Assembly: GCF_947489755.1 (NCBI RefSeq)
Contig: NZ_CANLFB010000009.1
Span: forward strand, 1 to 64,000
Length of the DNA: 64,000 nucleotides
Reading direction: 5' to 3'
Origin: an uncultured Psychromonas sp.
GTDB lineage: Bacteria > Pseudomonadota > Gammaproteobacteria > Enterobacterales > Psychromonadaceae
Part shown: positions 38,200 to 47,597 of the stretch, in pieces
Position numbering within the stretch: the first letter of the stretch is position 1
Layout of the letters: each line of letters opens with the position of its first letter
Notes under the pieces: generated by a model
Database searches by the model: none
Told to the model about the DNA's origin: nothing
What the model saw: only the letters and a program-made list of their open reading frames with translations
Made by a program: the position numbers and the translations under genes

Positions 38200-38565
38200 T
38201 TATTTAATACATTGGTTAATTTCTTTAGAAAATGTGCGCGTATTGATTGGTTTAGAAATATATGCGCTATCGGGAATACAAAGTAAATGTTCGATATCTG
38301 ATTGCAAAACAGATGCAGTAACAAAGACAATAGGTATCGCCATCGTTTCTTTATTTGATCTTAATATTTGAGCCAACTCAGAGCCTGACATATCAGGTAG
38401 TTGAACATCTAACACAATAATCTGCGGTTTTACGTCTTTAATGAGCTGCAGTGCATCATTTGCATTGATCGCAGTAAACACCTCAAATCCAGCAACGATC
38501 AGAAGATCTTCCTCGAGCAGCAAATTATTTGCATTATCATCAACGACAACTATTTTTGTTTTCAT
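38200..38565 (-). CDS. Single-domain response regulator
   Basis: A 121-residue CheY-like receiver without an output domain: VVVDDNANN, phospho-acceptor D53 in IIVLDVQLPD, Thr/Ser in VFVTAS and Lys in SKPINTRTF. It overlaps the end of the kinase gene by about 26 bases, so the two are coupled. It probably relays phosphate within the local three-gene set. A GTG one codon upstream is an alternative start. Confidence 0.9.
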   Translation of the reverse strand: MKTKIVVVDDNANNLLLEEDLLIVAGFEVFTAINANDALQLIKDVKPQIIVLDVQLPDMSGSELAQILRSNKETMAIPIVFVTASVLQSDIEHLLCIPDSAYISKPINTRTFSKEINQCIK

Positions 38566-39730
38566 CACGTATTACCGCTTTTGTATGTTTAATAGGTAAA
38601 GTTATTTGAACGGAGGTGCCTTTATCAACACCCTCAGAGACAACATTTAAGTTGCCTCCATGAAGCTCAACTAAACTTTTAGCGATAGGCAATCCAAGCC
38701 CTGTTCCTTCTGTTACTCTTGAATAGGGGGTTTCTATTCTAAAAAAACCTTCAAATATCTTTTTTATATTTTCAGGTGCAATGCCAATGCCTGTATCCCA
38801 TATGATGATGCTTATATCAGTATCATTCTGTATTGCTTTAATACCAATTTTACCGCCGTAAGGTGTAAATTTGATGGCATTAGACAGTAAATTATAGAGA
38901 ATCTGTTTAATCTTGAGTGAGTCAGCTTCTATATTGTTTAAATCTTTTGAGATATCAATGCTCATTTGCAGGTTTTTGTTATTACCGGCGTTTTCTATTA
39001 ACCCTGATATTTCATATAACACTTCGCGTATAGGTAACTCAGTAACGGTAAGGGTCATTTTTCCAGCTTCTACTTTTGCCATATCTAATATTTCATTAAT
39101 CAATAACAGAAGGTGATTCCCGCTTACCAGTACATTTTTGACATACTGTTTTTGTTTAGGATTTAACGTCCCGAACGTTTCATCATAAAGCACTTCAGAA
39201 AAACCATTGATAGAATTAAGCGGCGTTCTTAACTCATGTGACATATTGGCTAAAAATTCTGATTTTACTTGCGCTGCTCGCTCTAAATCTTTGGTCAGTA
39301 TTTCTAGTTCTTTATTGGCTTTTACTAACCCTTCTTGAATGGCATTACGCTCAGTAATGTCTTCAATAGACAGTAATATTATTCTATCTTGGGACTGTGA
39401 CCGTACAATTTGACGTGCATTCAACAACATAGTCCGCCAACCAATGGTCGTAAAATCATGCTCTACTTTATAATCATCAAAACTGGTTTTTTGCGGTAAA
39501 ATAGTTTCTAGTAACTCTCTTAACTTTGGAATATCCCACTGGTTATTACCTAAGTTATAGATCAGTTTACCTATCGTATCTTCTGGCTTTTCTCTAAAAA
39601 AATCATAGAATGAACGACTTGCTGTTATGACTCTTAAATGTTGATCCAATACTAACAATGGCTCTCTAACGGTGTTCACAATACTTTCTGAATATTCTGG
39701 TAATTCTATGTCGGTACTTATCTTATTCAT
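38540..39730 (-). CDS. PAS-domain sensor histidine kinase
   Basis: 396 residues, soluble. A PAS domain covers about residues 15-128 (REPLLVLDQHLRVITASRSF), a coiled linker follows, then the dimerisation domain with H165 in ANMSHELRTPLN, and the ATPase domain with NLLSNAIKFTPYGG (N box), WDTGIGIAPENIKKIFEGFF (G1/F) and GTGLGLPIAKSL (G2). No membrane segment, so it senses a cytoplasmic cue. It is the first gene of the kinase, receiver, HD-GYP unit. Confidence 0.92.
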   Translation of the reverse strand: MNKISTDIELPEYSESIVNTVREPLLVLDQHLRVITASRSFYDFFREKPEDTIGKLIYNLGNNQWDIPKLRELLETILPQKTSFDDYKVEHDFTTIGWRTMLLNARQIVRSQSQDRIILLSIEDITERNAIQEGLVKANKELEILTKDLERAAQVKSEFLANMSHELRTPLNSINGFSEVLYDETFGTLNPKQKQYVKNVLVSGNHLLLLINEILDMAKVEAGKMTLTVTELPIREVLYEISGLIENAGNNKNLQMSIDISKDLNNIEADSLKIKQILYNLLSNAIKFTPYGGKIGIKAIQNDTDISIIIWDTGIGIAPENIKKIFEGFFRIETPYSRVTEGTGLGLPIAKSLVELHGGNLNVVSEGVDKGTSVQITLPIKHTKAVIRDENKNSCR

Positions 39731-40102
39731 TTTAAAATCTCTTGTACCCTAATAGGTAACCTGTATTGATTTATCGTTGTCAGGAAATAAATGCATGTAA
39801 CGCATTAACGATTGAAAGTGAGTGGCTCTGTGAGAGAATGACATTCATTTAAAATGAATGTTTTTATGAATAAATGTTGATGTGCTGAACACAGTAGATA
39901 TGAACTACCTACTAATAGCAAGGTATTCATTTTTACAAGTGCCAGTACTGGTCGTTAACAATGAACATTGATAGCAACCACTGATAACTACCATTGATAA
40001 AGACCAGCATGGATAATAAGGAGCATTGATAAAAAATGAACATTGTTAACGTAACAGCTATAGCGTTAAACAACATTCATTATTAGCTTTTAATTCAAGG
40101 TG
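39731..40102. other. Intergenic region with short repeat array
   Basis: No gene seen. It contains the palindrome ACATTCATTT/AAAATGAATGT near 39842-39863 and a degenerate CATTGATAA array (39966-40049). Confidence 0.4.
39966..40049. repeat. Degenerate CATTGATAA repeats
   Basis: Six related nine-mers begin at 39966, 39979, 39992, 40008, 40024 and 40041 (CATTGATAG, CACTGATAA, CATTGATAA, CATGGATAA, CATTGATAA, CATTGTTAA). Spacing is 13-17 bases. They lie immediately downstream of sbmA. Confidence 0.55.
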
Positions 40103-41335
40103 TTAATCATCTAGTGTTGATTCAAATGCTTTAAGTCGTTTACGTACGGATAAAAGCTCGACAATGGTCGTCCACGAATTCACTAAATACTGGAATGAAT
40201 TACTCACTTGACCAAAAGCGGTCAATATCTGCTGTAGAATACCGAAGGTGATCGCGCCGACGACAATAGTAGGGACCAATAGAATAAACACAAAGATATT
40301 ATCTGCCTGTAAATACAGCATTCGCGCCACATTAAAGTACATGTAATGAAAGTATAAACGGAAGTAGTTTTTGCGTACATTTGAAAATAGTTCATTCAAC
40401 GTAATAGGTGTTGCACGGAGAATATCATCTTCTCCATAAACCAATTCCTTACGAAACGCCGCTTCCACCTTTTGATTATTAAACTCTAAACCCGGTAATT
40501 TAATACCAATTAAAGCTAATAAGCCCGTGCCAAAGATAGACCAAAATAACGCAGCATAAAACAGTGGATGCGCAATCTTACCCACTATCGGTAACTCAGA
40601 GACATATTCAGACAAACTCCATAACACAGGTAAGAAAGCAAATAACGTCATAATAGCTTCTACTAATGCGACGCCAAGGTTCTCCATAATAGAGGCAAAG
40701 CGCATCGTGTCTTCTTGAATACGTTGTGAAGCCCCTTCAACATGTCTTAATTTAAGCCAATGTTGTGTGTAATACTCATTCATTGCCGTACGCCAGCGAA
40801 AGATAAAATGACTTACCAAGAAACGCGTTACCACATAGATGAAAATAGCCAAGAATGCGATCTCACCAAATATAATTAACAAATCAAATAATTGCCCCGT
40901 TGCAGTACTCGCTGCCTGAGCATCAACTGCTTTTGTTGGAGCATCATTACCAATTGGTTTTAATAAAGATTGAATTAAATCAAAGAAAGGGCGACGCCAA
41001 TTATTAATGGCTACCGACACTTGTACTGAAAAGTAGGTTGAAAACAAAATAGTTGAAGAGCCAACAATGGACCACCATTGCCATTTATGCGGGGAAATTT
41101 TAAACCAAGCAAAAGCAAATAGTGCCGTACAAAGAAAGTAATAAGCATAAAATAATAAAAAAGAGTTCGTTACAAAATGCTTTAAGCCAATGACAGGTTC
41201 AGCGTCTGTAATATCAAGGCCAAATAAAGCAGCCATCTGTTCATTGTATCCATACCATACAGCGCAAGTAAGTCCGGCAAACATTAATACAGAGATGAAG
41301 AATATCTTAGGGTTGGGAAAGAACGATTTAAACAT
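40103..41335 (-). CDS. sbmA: SbmA/BacA-family peptide transporter
   Basis: A 410-residue inner-membrane protein of the SbmA family, which imports peptide antibiotics and other peptides using the proton gradient. About seven hydrophobic helices are visible (starting with [19 protein letters not shown]). Family motifs include [29 protein letters not shown] and the C-terminal [20 protein letters not shown]. It is ABC-transporter-like in its membrane half, but has no ATPase domain. Monocistronic. Confidence 0.92.
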   Translation of the reverse strand: MFKSFFPNPKIFFISVLMFAGLTCAVWYGYNEQMAALFGLDITDAEPVIGLKHFVTNSFLLFYAYYFLCTALFAFAWFKISPHKWQWWSIVGSSTILFSTYFSVQVSVAINNWRRPFFDLIQSLLKPIGNDAPTKAVDAQAASTATGQLFDLLIIFGEIAFLAIFIYVVTRFLVSHFIFRWRTAMNEYYTQHWLKLRHVEGASQRIQEDTMRFASIMENLGVALVEAIMTLFAFLPVLWSLSEYVSELPIVGKIAHPLFYAALFWSIFGTGLLALIGIKLPGLEFNNQKVEAAFRKELVYGEDDILRATPITLNELFSNVRKNYFRLYFHYMYFNVARMLYLQADNIFVFILLVPTIVVGAITFGILQQILTAFGQVSNSFQYLVNSWTTIVELLSVRKRLKAFESTLDD

Positions 41336-41610
41336 AGTGGAGTAAGCCCTTTATCAGTTTTGCACTGATTGTACATTGTTAGGCTAGGGCATCATTACAT
41401 TTTCAAGATAATAGAGATAAAAATGACAAGTAATGATGAGATCTGTTGTTTGATAGCGATTGGTTAACTGAACTTAGCTGAATTGTGTAACTTACCTTGC
41501 TTAATGAAATGCTGTTGAGGATCACTGCAGTCGCTTAATGCAGTAGAGCATAGCGGTGACTTATAGTAATACTAATTTAGTTATACTGATTTTACATACA
41601 GCTCAGTGGT

Positions 41611-41650
41611 GTTCCGCATTTCCACCCAATACACGGAATGACTCTGTGTA
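41611..41650. repeat. 40-bp imperfect repeat, copy 1
   Basis: It aligns without gaps with 41741-41780 at 28 of 40 positions. It ends in a near-palindrome (CACGGAATGACTCTGTG). Confidence 0.6.
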
Positions 41651-41740
41651 TCCACATGACCAAGGTTTTATCTTTATAGTTAACTAATTGATTAACCCCT
41701 TAGATTTTTAGTGTATTATCAAATTAAAATAAATAAGTGT

Positions 41741-41780
41741 GTTCTGTCTATCCTCCGGAAATACAGAATGATTCTGTTTA
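41741..41780. repeat. 40-bp imperfect repeat, copy 2, with perfect palindrome
   Basis: The end of this copy contains ACAGAATGATTCTGT, a perfect 7+1+7 palindrome of the kind bound by dimeric repressors. It lies 35 bases before the GIY-YIG-like start codon, where an operator would act. Confidence 0.6.
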
Positions 41781-41814
41781 ACAAGCTGTTAAATGTAACT
41801 AGAGTAGTGTTTAT

Positions 41815-42267
41815 ATGAATATAAATGATTTTTATGATGAAATTGAAAAATTTGTAACTCTACCAGGAGTTATTGATGAATTGACAGTGGAATCATTTGA
41901 GAAAGTTCAAAAATCTGAATTAGCTAATAAGCAAAAAAATATTGTATATGTATGGAGAACCCGAAAAAAATTCTCAAGGTTTAATGGTGAGAGCGACATA
42001 TTATATATTGGCCAAACCAAACAAACATTTGCACAACGATATAGCACCCATTCTAAATGGATAAACACAGAGGCGAACGCATTAAAGTATCGCAATGCGA
42101 TAGATAACTATGGCGGTATAACAATTTCAGTATGTGACTTCAGTAAATTTGGAAAAACATTAAAAGATGCAGAAGGTTTACTTTTATGGTGGTATTTTAA
42201 GCACCATTATGAATATCCTCCGATCAATTATACCAAAACCAAAATTCGACATAAAGAATATACTTAA
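41815..42267 (+). CDS. GIY-YIG nuclease-like protein
   Basis: A 150-residue protein. IVYVWRT and ILYIGQTKQTFAQRYSTH fit the GIY-YIG core (the two beta-strand motifs followed by an Arg and His), and DAEGLLLWWYF provides the downstream catalytic-position Glu. This suggests a small single-domain DNA nuclease, but a full set of catalytic residues cannot be proven by eye. The first ~40 residues are an unassigned acidic region. It is AT-rich compared with neighbours and lies just upstream of a HEPN-like gene and an insertion sequence. Confidence 0.65.
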   Translation: MNINDFYDEIEKFVTLPGVIDELTVESFEKVQKSELANKQKNIVYVWRTRKKFSRFNGESDILYIGQTKQTFAQRYSTHSKWINTEANALKYRNAIDNYGGITISVCDFSKFGKTLKDAEGLLLWWYFKHHYEYPPINYTKTKIRHKEYT

Positions 42268-42403
42268 CAAGCACATGAAATCGGAACAAAAATAGTGATG
42301 TCTATTTCGTAACTCAATAACATTTTGTACTCTCTATTTGAGTCCGCTTATTGCGGCGGTTAAATACCTTCATTGTAAATTTTCATTATTTAAGGAATAC
42401 GTT

Positions 42404-43630
42404 TTGAGTGTTAAGTGGGAGAATAATCAATGTCCACAATCTTTAATATCTGATATTAAAACTTATTTTTTTATTAATGAAGATGGGAATGTAGGGACTA
42501 AAAGTGGTGTTGAATTTCAAATAGATACACTATTTTCAAAAGTGAAACATAAATACGACCTTGATTATAGTGTTTTATATAAGATTTTTAAGAATGCAGT
42601 TACATCAGCTTTCAAAAGCAATAATCTTGCGAAACCAGATAACGTTCTATCAGTTTTTAAAAGTAAATGTGATGATAGCTTAAAGATCAAAAATAAATAT
42701 TATCTATTAACATCAATAAACTTAAAGAATGTTTCAGTTCTTAAGCGAAGAACTATAAATGGTTGCGTTATATCTTTTTACAAAGATATTCCTAATAAAT
42801 ATAAAAAATCGCGATCTGAACTTATGCATAAACATAGGAAGGAGAGCTTTACAGAACAACCTCATTACCTATTTGTATCAATTTCTGTAATTGCCCCAGA
42901 TGTTAAAACTGCATTCAAAAATGCTATCGGAGCTCTTGATACTCTAAGAGCTATTTTACAGTTAAACTTTTCAAAAAGTATTCCACATTTTTCTTTTAGA
43001 GAAGAAGAGAAGTATTCTAGTGATAGCATATTATCTTTAGGGCAAGTGCATAGTTTACACTTGGAAAGTGGCGCTTGTGCTTGTATAAACGTATGGTATG
43101 AACCAAATTTAAAATGTAAAACCTCAATTGAAATAGATAACTTTGAGCTAACTGAAGCTACTTTAACTCGCACCCTTAAAAAACTAAGTCATAATCCATT
43201 TTCAGAACATTTGTTTGATTCTCTTCAAAGCTACATTGTTGCCATTGATCATAGCGAACAAGAGTTTAGATTTATGAAACTATGGTCGGTTATAGAAAAA
43301 TTAGTTAAAAGCGATGATACTAAAATAATAATTAAGCGAGTTTCATTTTTATATGAAAATAGAGGTGTTATTAAAGAGGTCTTGAATTCTTTAAGGCAAG
43401 CTAGGAATATAAATGTGCACTCAGGAATAAAGCCACTCAATGTTGAAATGAAAAACTTTAATCTCTGTTCATATATTGAAGATTTATTTAAATTCTTTAT
43501 TGAAAATCCATTTAATTATAATAAGTTACAGATGGTTATAGATTTTATTTCTTTGCCAACAGATTTACAGGGTATTGATCAGCAAATTAAAAATTTGAAA
43601 ACAGTAAAAAAATTCATTGGTGCTGTATAA
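42404..43630 (+). CDS. HEPN-domain (ApeA-like) putative RNase
   Basis: A 408-residue protein with no confident family for its first 270 residues. The C-terminal ~130 residues look like a HEPN domain: FRFMKLWSVIEKLVKSDD, then LRQARNINVHSG, which supplies the R-x4-H motif (R334, H339) of HEPN RNases. Such C-terminal domains occur in abortive-infection proteins such as ApeA. The start is uncertain: the open frame runs back to TTG 42338, but TTG 42404 follows TAAGGAA at a suitable distance and the sequence before it looks non-coding. Very AT-rich, with an IS30 element 140 bases downstream; probably horizontally acquired. Confidence 0.6.
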   Translation: MSVKWENNQCPQSLISDIKTYFFINEDGNVGTKSGVEFQIDTLFSKVKHKYDLDYSVLYKIFKNAVTSAFKSNNLAKPDNVLSVFKSKCDDSLKIKNKYYLLTSINLKNVSVLKRRTINGCVISFYKDIPNKYKKSRSELMHKHRKESFTEQPHYLFVSISVIAPDVKTAFKNAIGALDTLRAILQLNFSKSIPHFSFREEEKYSSDSILSLGQVHSLHLESGACACINVWYEPNLKCKTSIEIDNFELTEATLTRTLKKLSHNPFSEHLFDSLQSYIVAIDHSEQEFRFMKLWSVIEKLVKSDDTKIIIKRVSFLYENRGVIKEVLNSLRQARNINVHSGIKPLNVEMKNFNLCSYIEDLFKFFIENPFNYNKLQMVIDFISLPTDLQGIDQQIKNLKTVKKFIGAV

Positions 43631-43666
43631 ACGGCACTGAATCGGGTAGCAGGAGGTATCTAATCC

Positions 43667-43702
43667 CAGCTCTACATAAGGATCCGCACAGAGCTGTTTA
43701 TT
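43667..43702 (+). terminator. Probable terminator after the HEPN gene
   Basis: Stem CAGCTCT / AGAGCTG with a 16-base loop followed by TTTATTTT, 37 bases after the stop codon. Confidence 0.5.
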
Positions 43703-43768
43703 TTATGATGCATAGTAAATGCGAATTAATTTTTTATTTTAAATAATTTCATTAAAAATGAAACTTGG

Positions 43769-44855
43769 ATTCAGATCATAAGTGCATAACTTGAATTGGT
43801 AGAAAAGACGATCAGCTGAAGATATGCTTATCGCTTTTTCTCCGACAAGAGATACAACAATGAAAACATATAAACAACTGACCTATGCGCAACGATGCCA
43901 GATTTACGCACTAAAGAAAATAGGCATGAGTCAAAATAAAATAGCTAAACAATTGAATGTGAGTCAATCGACCCTTAGTAGAGAGTTTGCTCGTAATACA
44001 GGCAAGCGAGGTTACCGTATTAATCAAGCTCAACAAGCAACAATTAAACGCCGTATTGATGCCCGTAAAGCAATAAAAATGACATCTATTCTGATTGCAT
44101 TAATAAATATAAAACTAGATGATAAATGGAGCCCTGAACAAATTTCAGGATGGCTTAAGAAAGAGCGTGGCATCAGTATTAGCTATGAAACTATTTACCA
44201 ACATATTTACTCCGATAAGCGGAATGGTGGTCAATTATTCCAACATCTACGCCGAAAAGGCAAAGCTTACCAAGTGCGCAATAAAGATAAGCAAGCTGGT
44301 CGAGGTTTTATCAAGAACCGCGTTAGCATCGATGAACGACCTAGTATAGTTGACACACGTAGCCGAGTTGGTGATTGGGAAATAGATTTAGTCATTGGTA
44401 AAGGACACAGCGGCGCATTGGTGACTATTGTTGAGCGTAAAACGCGTTTTACAGTATCGACACGTATTGATGATAAATCAGCAAAGACGGTCACTGCGGC
44501 CACACTTGCATTATTAAAACCATTTGAAGATGCAGTATTAACCATCACCGCTGATAACGGTAAAGAGTTCGCTTATCACGAAGAGTTAACCAAAAAATTA
44601 AAGTGTGCAGTCTATTTTGCAGACCCATACTGTTCATGGCAACGCGGTTTAAATGAAAATACAAATGGTTTGTTAAGACAATATTGGCCCAAATCTACCG
44701 ACTTTAAAAAAGTATCGAATTCATTAGTAAAAAATGTAATATTGAAACTCAATGACAGACCAAGAAAGAAATTAGATTACAATACGCCAGCCAAATTAAT
44801 GGCTGAACATATGGCAGCTATAGCTGCTTAGTCGTTATGCACTTCAGAGTTGAAT
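43769..44855 (+). mobile_element. IS30-family insertion sequence
   Basis: About 1,087 bases bounded by imperfect 22-base inverted repeats at 43769-43790 and 44834-44855 (18 of 22 match; the inner 11 bases AAGTGCATAAC are identical). Size and layout fit the IS30 family. Target-site duplication of 2-3 bases could not be confirmed. The transposase frame is intact. Confidence 0.82.
43860..44831 (+). CDS. IS30-family transposase
   Basis: 323 residues, intact. The N-terminus MKTYKQLTYAQRCQIYALKK carries a helix-turn-helix (SQNKIAKQLNVSQSTLSREF) typical of IS30. The DDE core is visible: GDWEIDLVIG (first D), ITADNGKEF (second D) and GLNENTNGLLRQYWPK (E). It ends with the family pattern NDRPRKKLDYNTPAKLM. 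ATG at 43860 is the family-like start; the in-frame upstream extension to 43824 has no homology. Confidence 0.95.
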   Translation: MKTYKQLTYAQRCQIYALKKIGMSQNKIAKQLNVSQSTLSREFARNTGKRGYRINQAQQATIKRRIDARKAIKMTSILIALINIKLDDKWSPEQISGWLKKERGISISYETIYQHIYSDKRNGGQLFQHLRRKGKAYQVRNKDKQAGRGFIKNRVSIDERPSIVDTRSRVGDWEIDLVIGKGHSGALVTIVERKTRFTVSTRIDDKSAKTVTAATLALLKPFEDAVLTITADNGKEFAYHEELTKKLKCAVYFADPYCSWQRGLNENTNGLLRQYWPKSTDFKKVSNSLVKNVILKLNDRPRKKLDYNTPAKLMAEHMAAIAA

Positions 44856-45082
44856 CTGCCGACTCAGGTAAAATTCCAGAGCAGTATCCTGATTTCGATT
44901 GATAATAAGATATAGATCTTGGACTCAACATTTTTAGATTCATTTCTCTCTATTATTTACCTAAGAAAAAAGAAAATATACTCGTTTTCTGGTAACTAAC
45001 TAGAGGACATTCAAAATTTTTAGGAGTCATATTGGCTCTTCCATCTTTTAGTTATGTAGCTACATGCTAATAGGTAGTTGTT

Positions 45083-45326
45083 ATGACTCAATCTCGCCAA
45101 TCTCAGGTTTCGTTATCTGTTACATCTTACTATCACTGTATTTCACATTGTGTTCGCTGCGCTTATTTATGTGGTGAAGATATATATTCAGAAAAGTTTT
45201 TTGAGCCGTCGTCAGTTGATCATTAAGCGAATGTATTATCTGGCTTCTATTTTTAATACTCAGTTGGATAATATAAATAAAACATTTAATTTGATCTCAA
45301 GTAAATGTAAAATAACAGGAAATTAA
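45083..45326 (+). pseudogene. Decayed REP-associated/IS200-like tyrosine transposase remnant
   Basis: An ATG at 45083 opens a 47-codon frame (MTQSRQSQVSLSVTSYYHCI then SHCVRCAYLCGEDIY), which is the N-terminus of the widespread REP-type transposase of marine gammaproteobacteria. It goes out of frame at about 45206; in another frame the expected continuation RRQLIIKRMYYLASIF follows at 45207. The HUH/Tyr catalytic part is missing. It is a truncated, frameshifted relic beside the IS30 element. Confidence 0.7.
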
Positions 45327-45369
45327 AAAACCTATAACTTCGTTAATTTAGTATATCCAAGGAGTTCTG

Positions 45370-45732
45370 ATGCTTAGAATCAGTAATGTAACAGAAAATG
45401 GTCAGAGCTATCAAAATGGAATTGAAGCTGGTGATTTCATTTATGAAGTAAATAGCGAAGAAATTAGAAGTGAATTTCATTTTCTGGCTATTTTAGAAAA
45501 AGCAAAGTCGACAAATCAACAAATTAAAGCAGTAATATTTAAAGACAATAAAGCTAGAATCATATACTTCGATGTTACTTCACCTTTAGGTGTTCAATTT
45601 ACTAAAGATGGCAATATAGAACATTTTAAATACTCATTAGAAATTGATTTTTTCGATGTCTTTACTTTTCTGATTGTTTGGTTAGTACTTTTAATCCTAA
45701 CTTTAGGTTTAGCATCTCCATTTTTTATTTAG
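45370..45732 (+). CDS. Small PDZ-like membrane-anchored protein
   Basis: 120 residues. The first ~75 resemble a PDZ fold with the carboxylate-binding-type loop (SYQNGIEAGDFIYEVNSEEI). The C-terminus is a single strongly hydrophobic helix (VFTFLIVWLVLLILTLGLA). A strong ribosome site (AAGGAG) precedes the ATG. No protease domain is attached. Function unknown; it might be an adaptor at the inner membrane. It lies in the accessory patch, with an AT-rich intergenic region on either side. Confidence 0.6.
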   Translation: MLRISNVTENGQSYQNGIEAGDFIYEVNSEEIRSEFHFLAILEKAKSTNQQIKAVIFKDNKARIIYFDVTSPLGVQFTKDGNIEHFKYSLEIDFFDVFTFLIVWLVLLILTLGLASPFFI

Positions 45733-45942
45733 CTAAGTTTATAATAAATAATACAGAAAAATATAAGAAGGACAGTTAACAAACTTTGGATGCCCAAAAT
45801 CTATGAAGTTTAGTTCTGCCTATTAATTATTTAATAAAAATAGAAAATGCTAGTACTTGGTAATTAATGAGCTCGTTATTTAAATCTTTAGATGTATGTT
45901 GTTACCTTTAGTAAAACCTGAGCTCATTTACGGGTAAGGCTA

Positions 45943-46827
45943 TTATTCTATGACTACCAGTCGTTTATCCGCTAATGCCATGGCTATATTCTTTTTACAA
46001 TAAGCGCTTTCATTGATGAAATGCGGGTAGGTTTCTGGTGTGTCGACTCGAGTGATCTCTTCACCTTGTAGAGTAATTAATAGCGGTTCACCATGTTTGA
46101 CTACTTCAAAGTCTTTGTCACAGATTGCTGGGTGGACCATCGCGTTGCGTAAACCATCTTGATCAAGTGGGATAGCAACTTCTTCTGTGAAATAAAAAGC
46201 ATCATAATTTTTAAGTGAGTCTAGTGCATCAAGATTAGATTGCTCAACATAGTCTAATACTGCGTTAAGCATTTTTTGCATTAGTAATAATGTACTGTGT
46301 TGTAATGAGCCATGTGCTTGTGCGCCCACTTCTATCATCACGCCGTATTTTGCTGCCGTACACAGGTAGGCTTGCTCTTCCCATGGCTTTTCATCTTCAA
46401 AGAGTATATTTGCTTCTGGCATCTGTTGTTTAACGTATGCACCCATTTTTTTATAAAATGGATCGTTGGACAGTAAAATCAGTGTAGCGCCCATATTGCT
46501 GGTGGTATTATGCAAATCTATTAAAAGCTGATTGCCATTTTAAATGTATTGCAGGGTGTTTTTCGCCATGAACTGTTGTGAAAGCAATCGTTCATACGAG
46601 TTGGGACTTTGATCATTTTCTACACTAGAAAATTCTCGATTTAAATCGGTATCAATATAACGTGTCGCACACTCAATCGCTTTGGCATTAACCAGCGTAG
46701 AAGACGATAAGAAAGATGAACGTTGTATATTATAAAGGTTATCTTGAATTAACTTATTGATATATATGCCTGATAATTCGTTGCCATGCGTTCCTGCTAA
46801 GATTAGAACATTGTTAATTTTATTCAT
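45943..46827 (-). pseudogene. Aspartoacylase-type zinc hydrolase interrupted by an in-frame stop
   Basis: Two open segments in the same frame, separated by one TAA (46540-46542), make one 294-residue protein of the aspartoacylase/AstE family. Segment one has the zinc motif GTHGNE (after MNKINNVLILA) and IDTDLNREF. Segment two has DLHNTTSNMG (third ligand His), YGVMIEVGAQAHGSL and a normal C-terminal domain. The family deacylates N-acetylaspartate or related amides. Because frame and length are conserved, a single nonsense change is the simplest explanation; the rest shows no decay. The ATG at 46827 is the family-like start. Confidence 0.85.
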
Positions 46828-46968
46828 GTAGTCAGCCTCTAAATTAGTTATCATTGTTTTGTTATAATGTAACATTTTTTTTCTCATTATTGTCTAACTC
46901 TAGGAACAATTTAAATCTTTAATCTATCTAGGCTATAATCTCCACACTTTTATATTGAAGAATTTATT

Positions 46969-47493
46969 ATGTCCAAATCACAAAGTAACACTAACCAACT
47001 TAAATACCTTTCTGCGTATTCTCCTCAGGTACAAGTTCAAATACAAACAATGCTTGATCATGACAAGTTAGGAACATTCTTACTTAAAAAATACCCAGAG
47101 CAACATACGGTTAATAACGATAAGTTGTTACGTGATTATGTGATGGATATAAAAAATCGTTATTTACGTAAGTCATCGCCGCTGAGTAAAATCACTTACG
47201 ATAAGAAAATTCATGTGGTGAATAATGCGTTAGGTTTACATACCTTTATTTCACGAGTGCAGGGCAGTAAGTTAAAAAGCAAAAATGAGATCCGCATTAG
47301 TGAGATGTTCAAGGTTGCTCCCGAACCTTTCTTGGAAATGATTGTAGTGCACGAGTTGAGCCACATTCGCGAAAAAAATCATGACAAAGCGTTCTACAAA
47401 TTATGTGAACATATGTTGCCTGATTATCATCAATTAGAGTTTGAAATGCGTTTGTATTTAACTCAGTTGGAGTTGAAAGGTGGGATTTACTAG
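46969..47493 (+). CDS. YgjP/M48-like metallopeptidase domain protein
   Basis: 174 residues with the zinc-protease motif HELSHIREKNH (H128, E129, H132), followed by FYKLCEHMLPDYHQLEFEMR, matching the DUF45/YgjP-type group of soluble putative metalloproteases. A weak Shine-Dalgarno sequence (GAAG) lies before the ATG. It is divergent from the aspartoacylase gene. Substrate unknown. Confidence 0.82.
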   Translation: MSKSQSNTNQLKYLSAYSPQVQVQIQTMLDHDKLGTFLLKKYPEQHTVNNDKLLRDYVMDIKNRYLRKSSPLSKITYDKKIHVVNNALGLHTFISRVQGSKLKSKNEIRISEMFKVAPEPFLEMIVVHELSHIREKNHDKAFYKLCEHMLPDYHQLEFEMRLYLTQLELKGGIY

Positions 47494-47597
47494 TCGGTTT
47501 CACTGCATGACTTTTTGAGTATAACGTCACCTAGCGATGAATTGGCTAGGCGGCTATGTTGATTTAATGCTTTCGTTATTTCCTGTTATTTAGCTCT

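Larger units (their letters stand above)
41336..41814. other. Intergenic region with paired 40-bp repeats
   Basis: No gene seen. It marks the boundary between conserved chromosomal genes and an AT-rich accessory patch. Two related 40-base elements sit at 41611-41650 and 41741-41780. Confidence 0.45.

Noticed and set aside
43650-43666. GGTATCTAATCC matches a conserved segment of the 16S rRNA complement
   Set aside because: Only 12 bases match and the flanks do not resemble rRNA; chance similarity.
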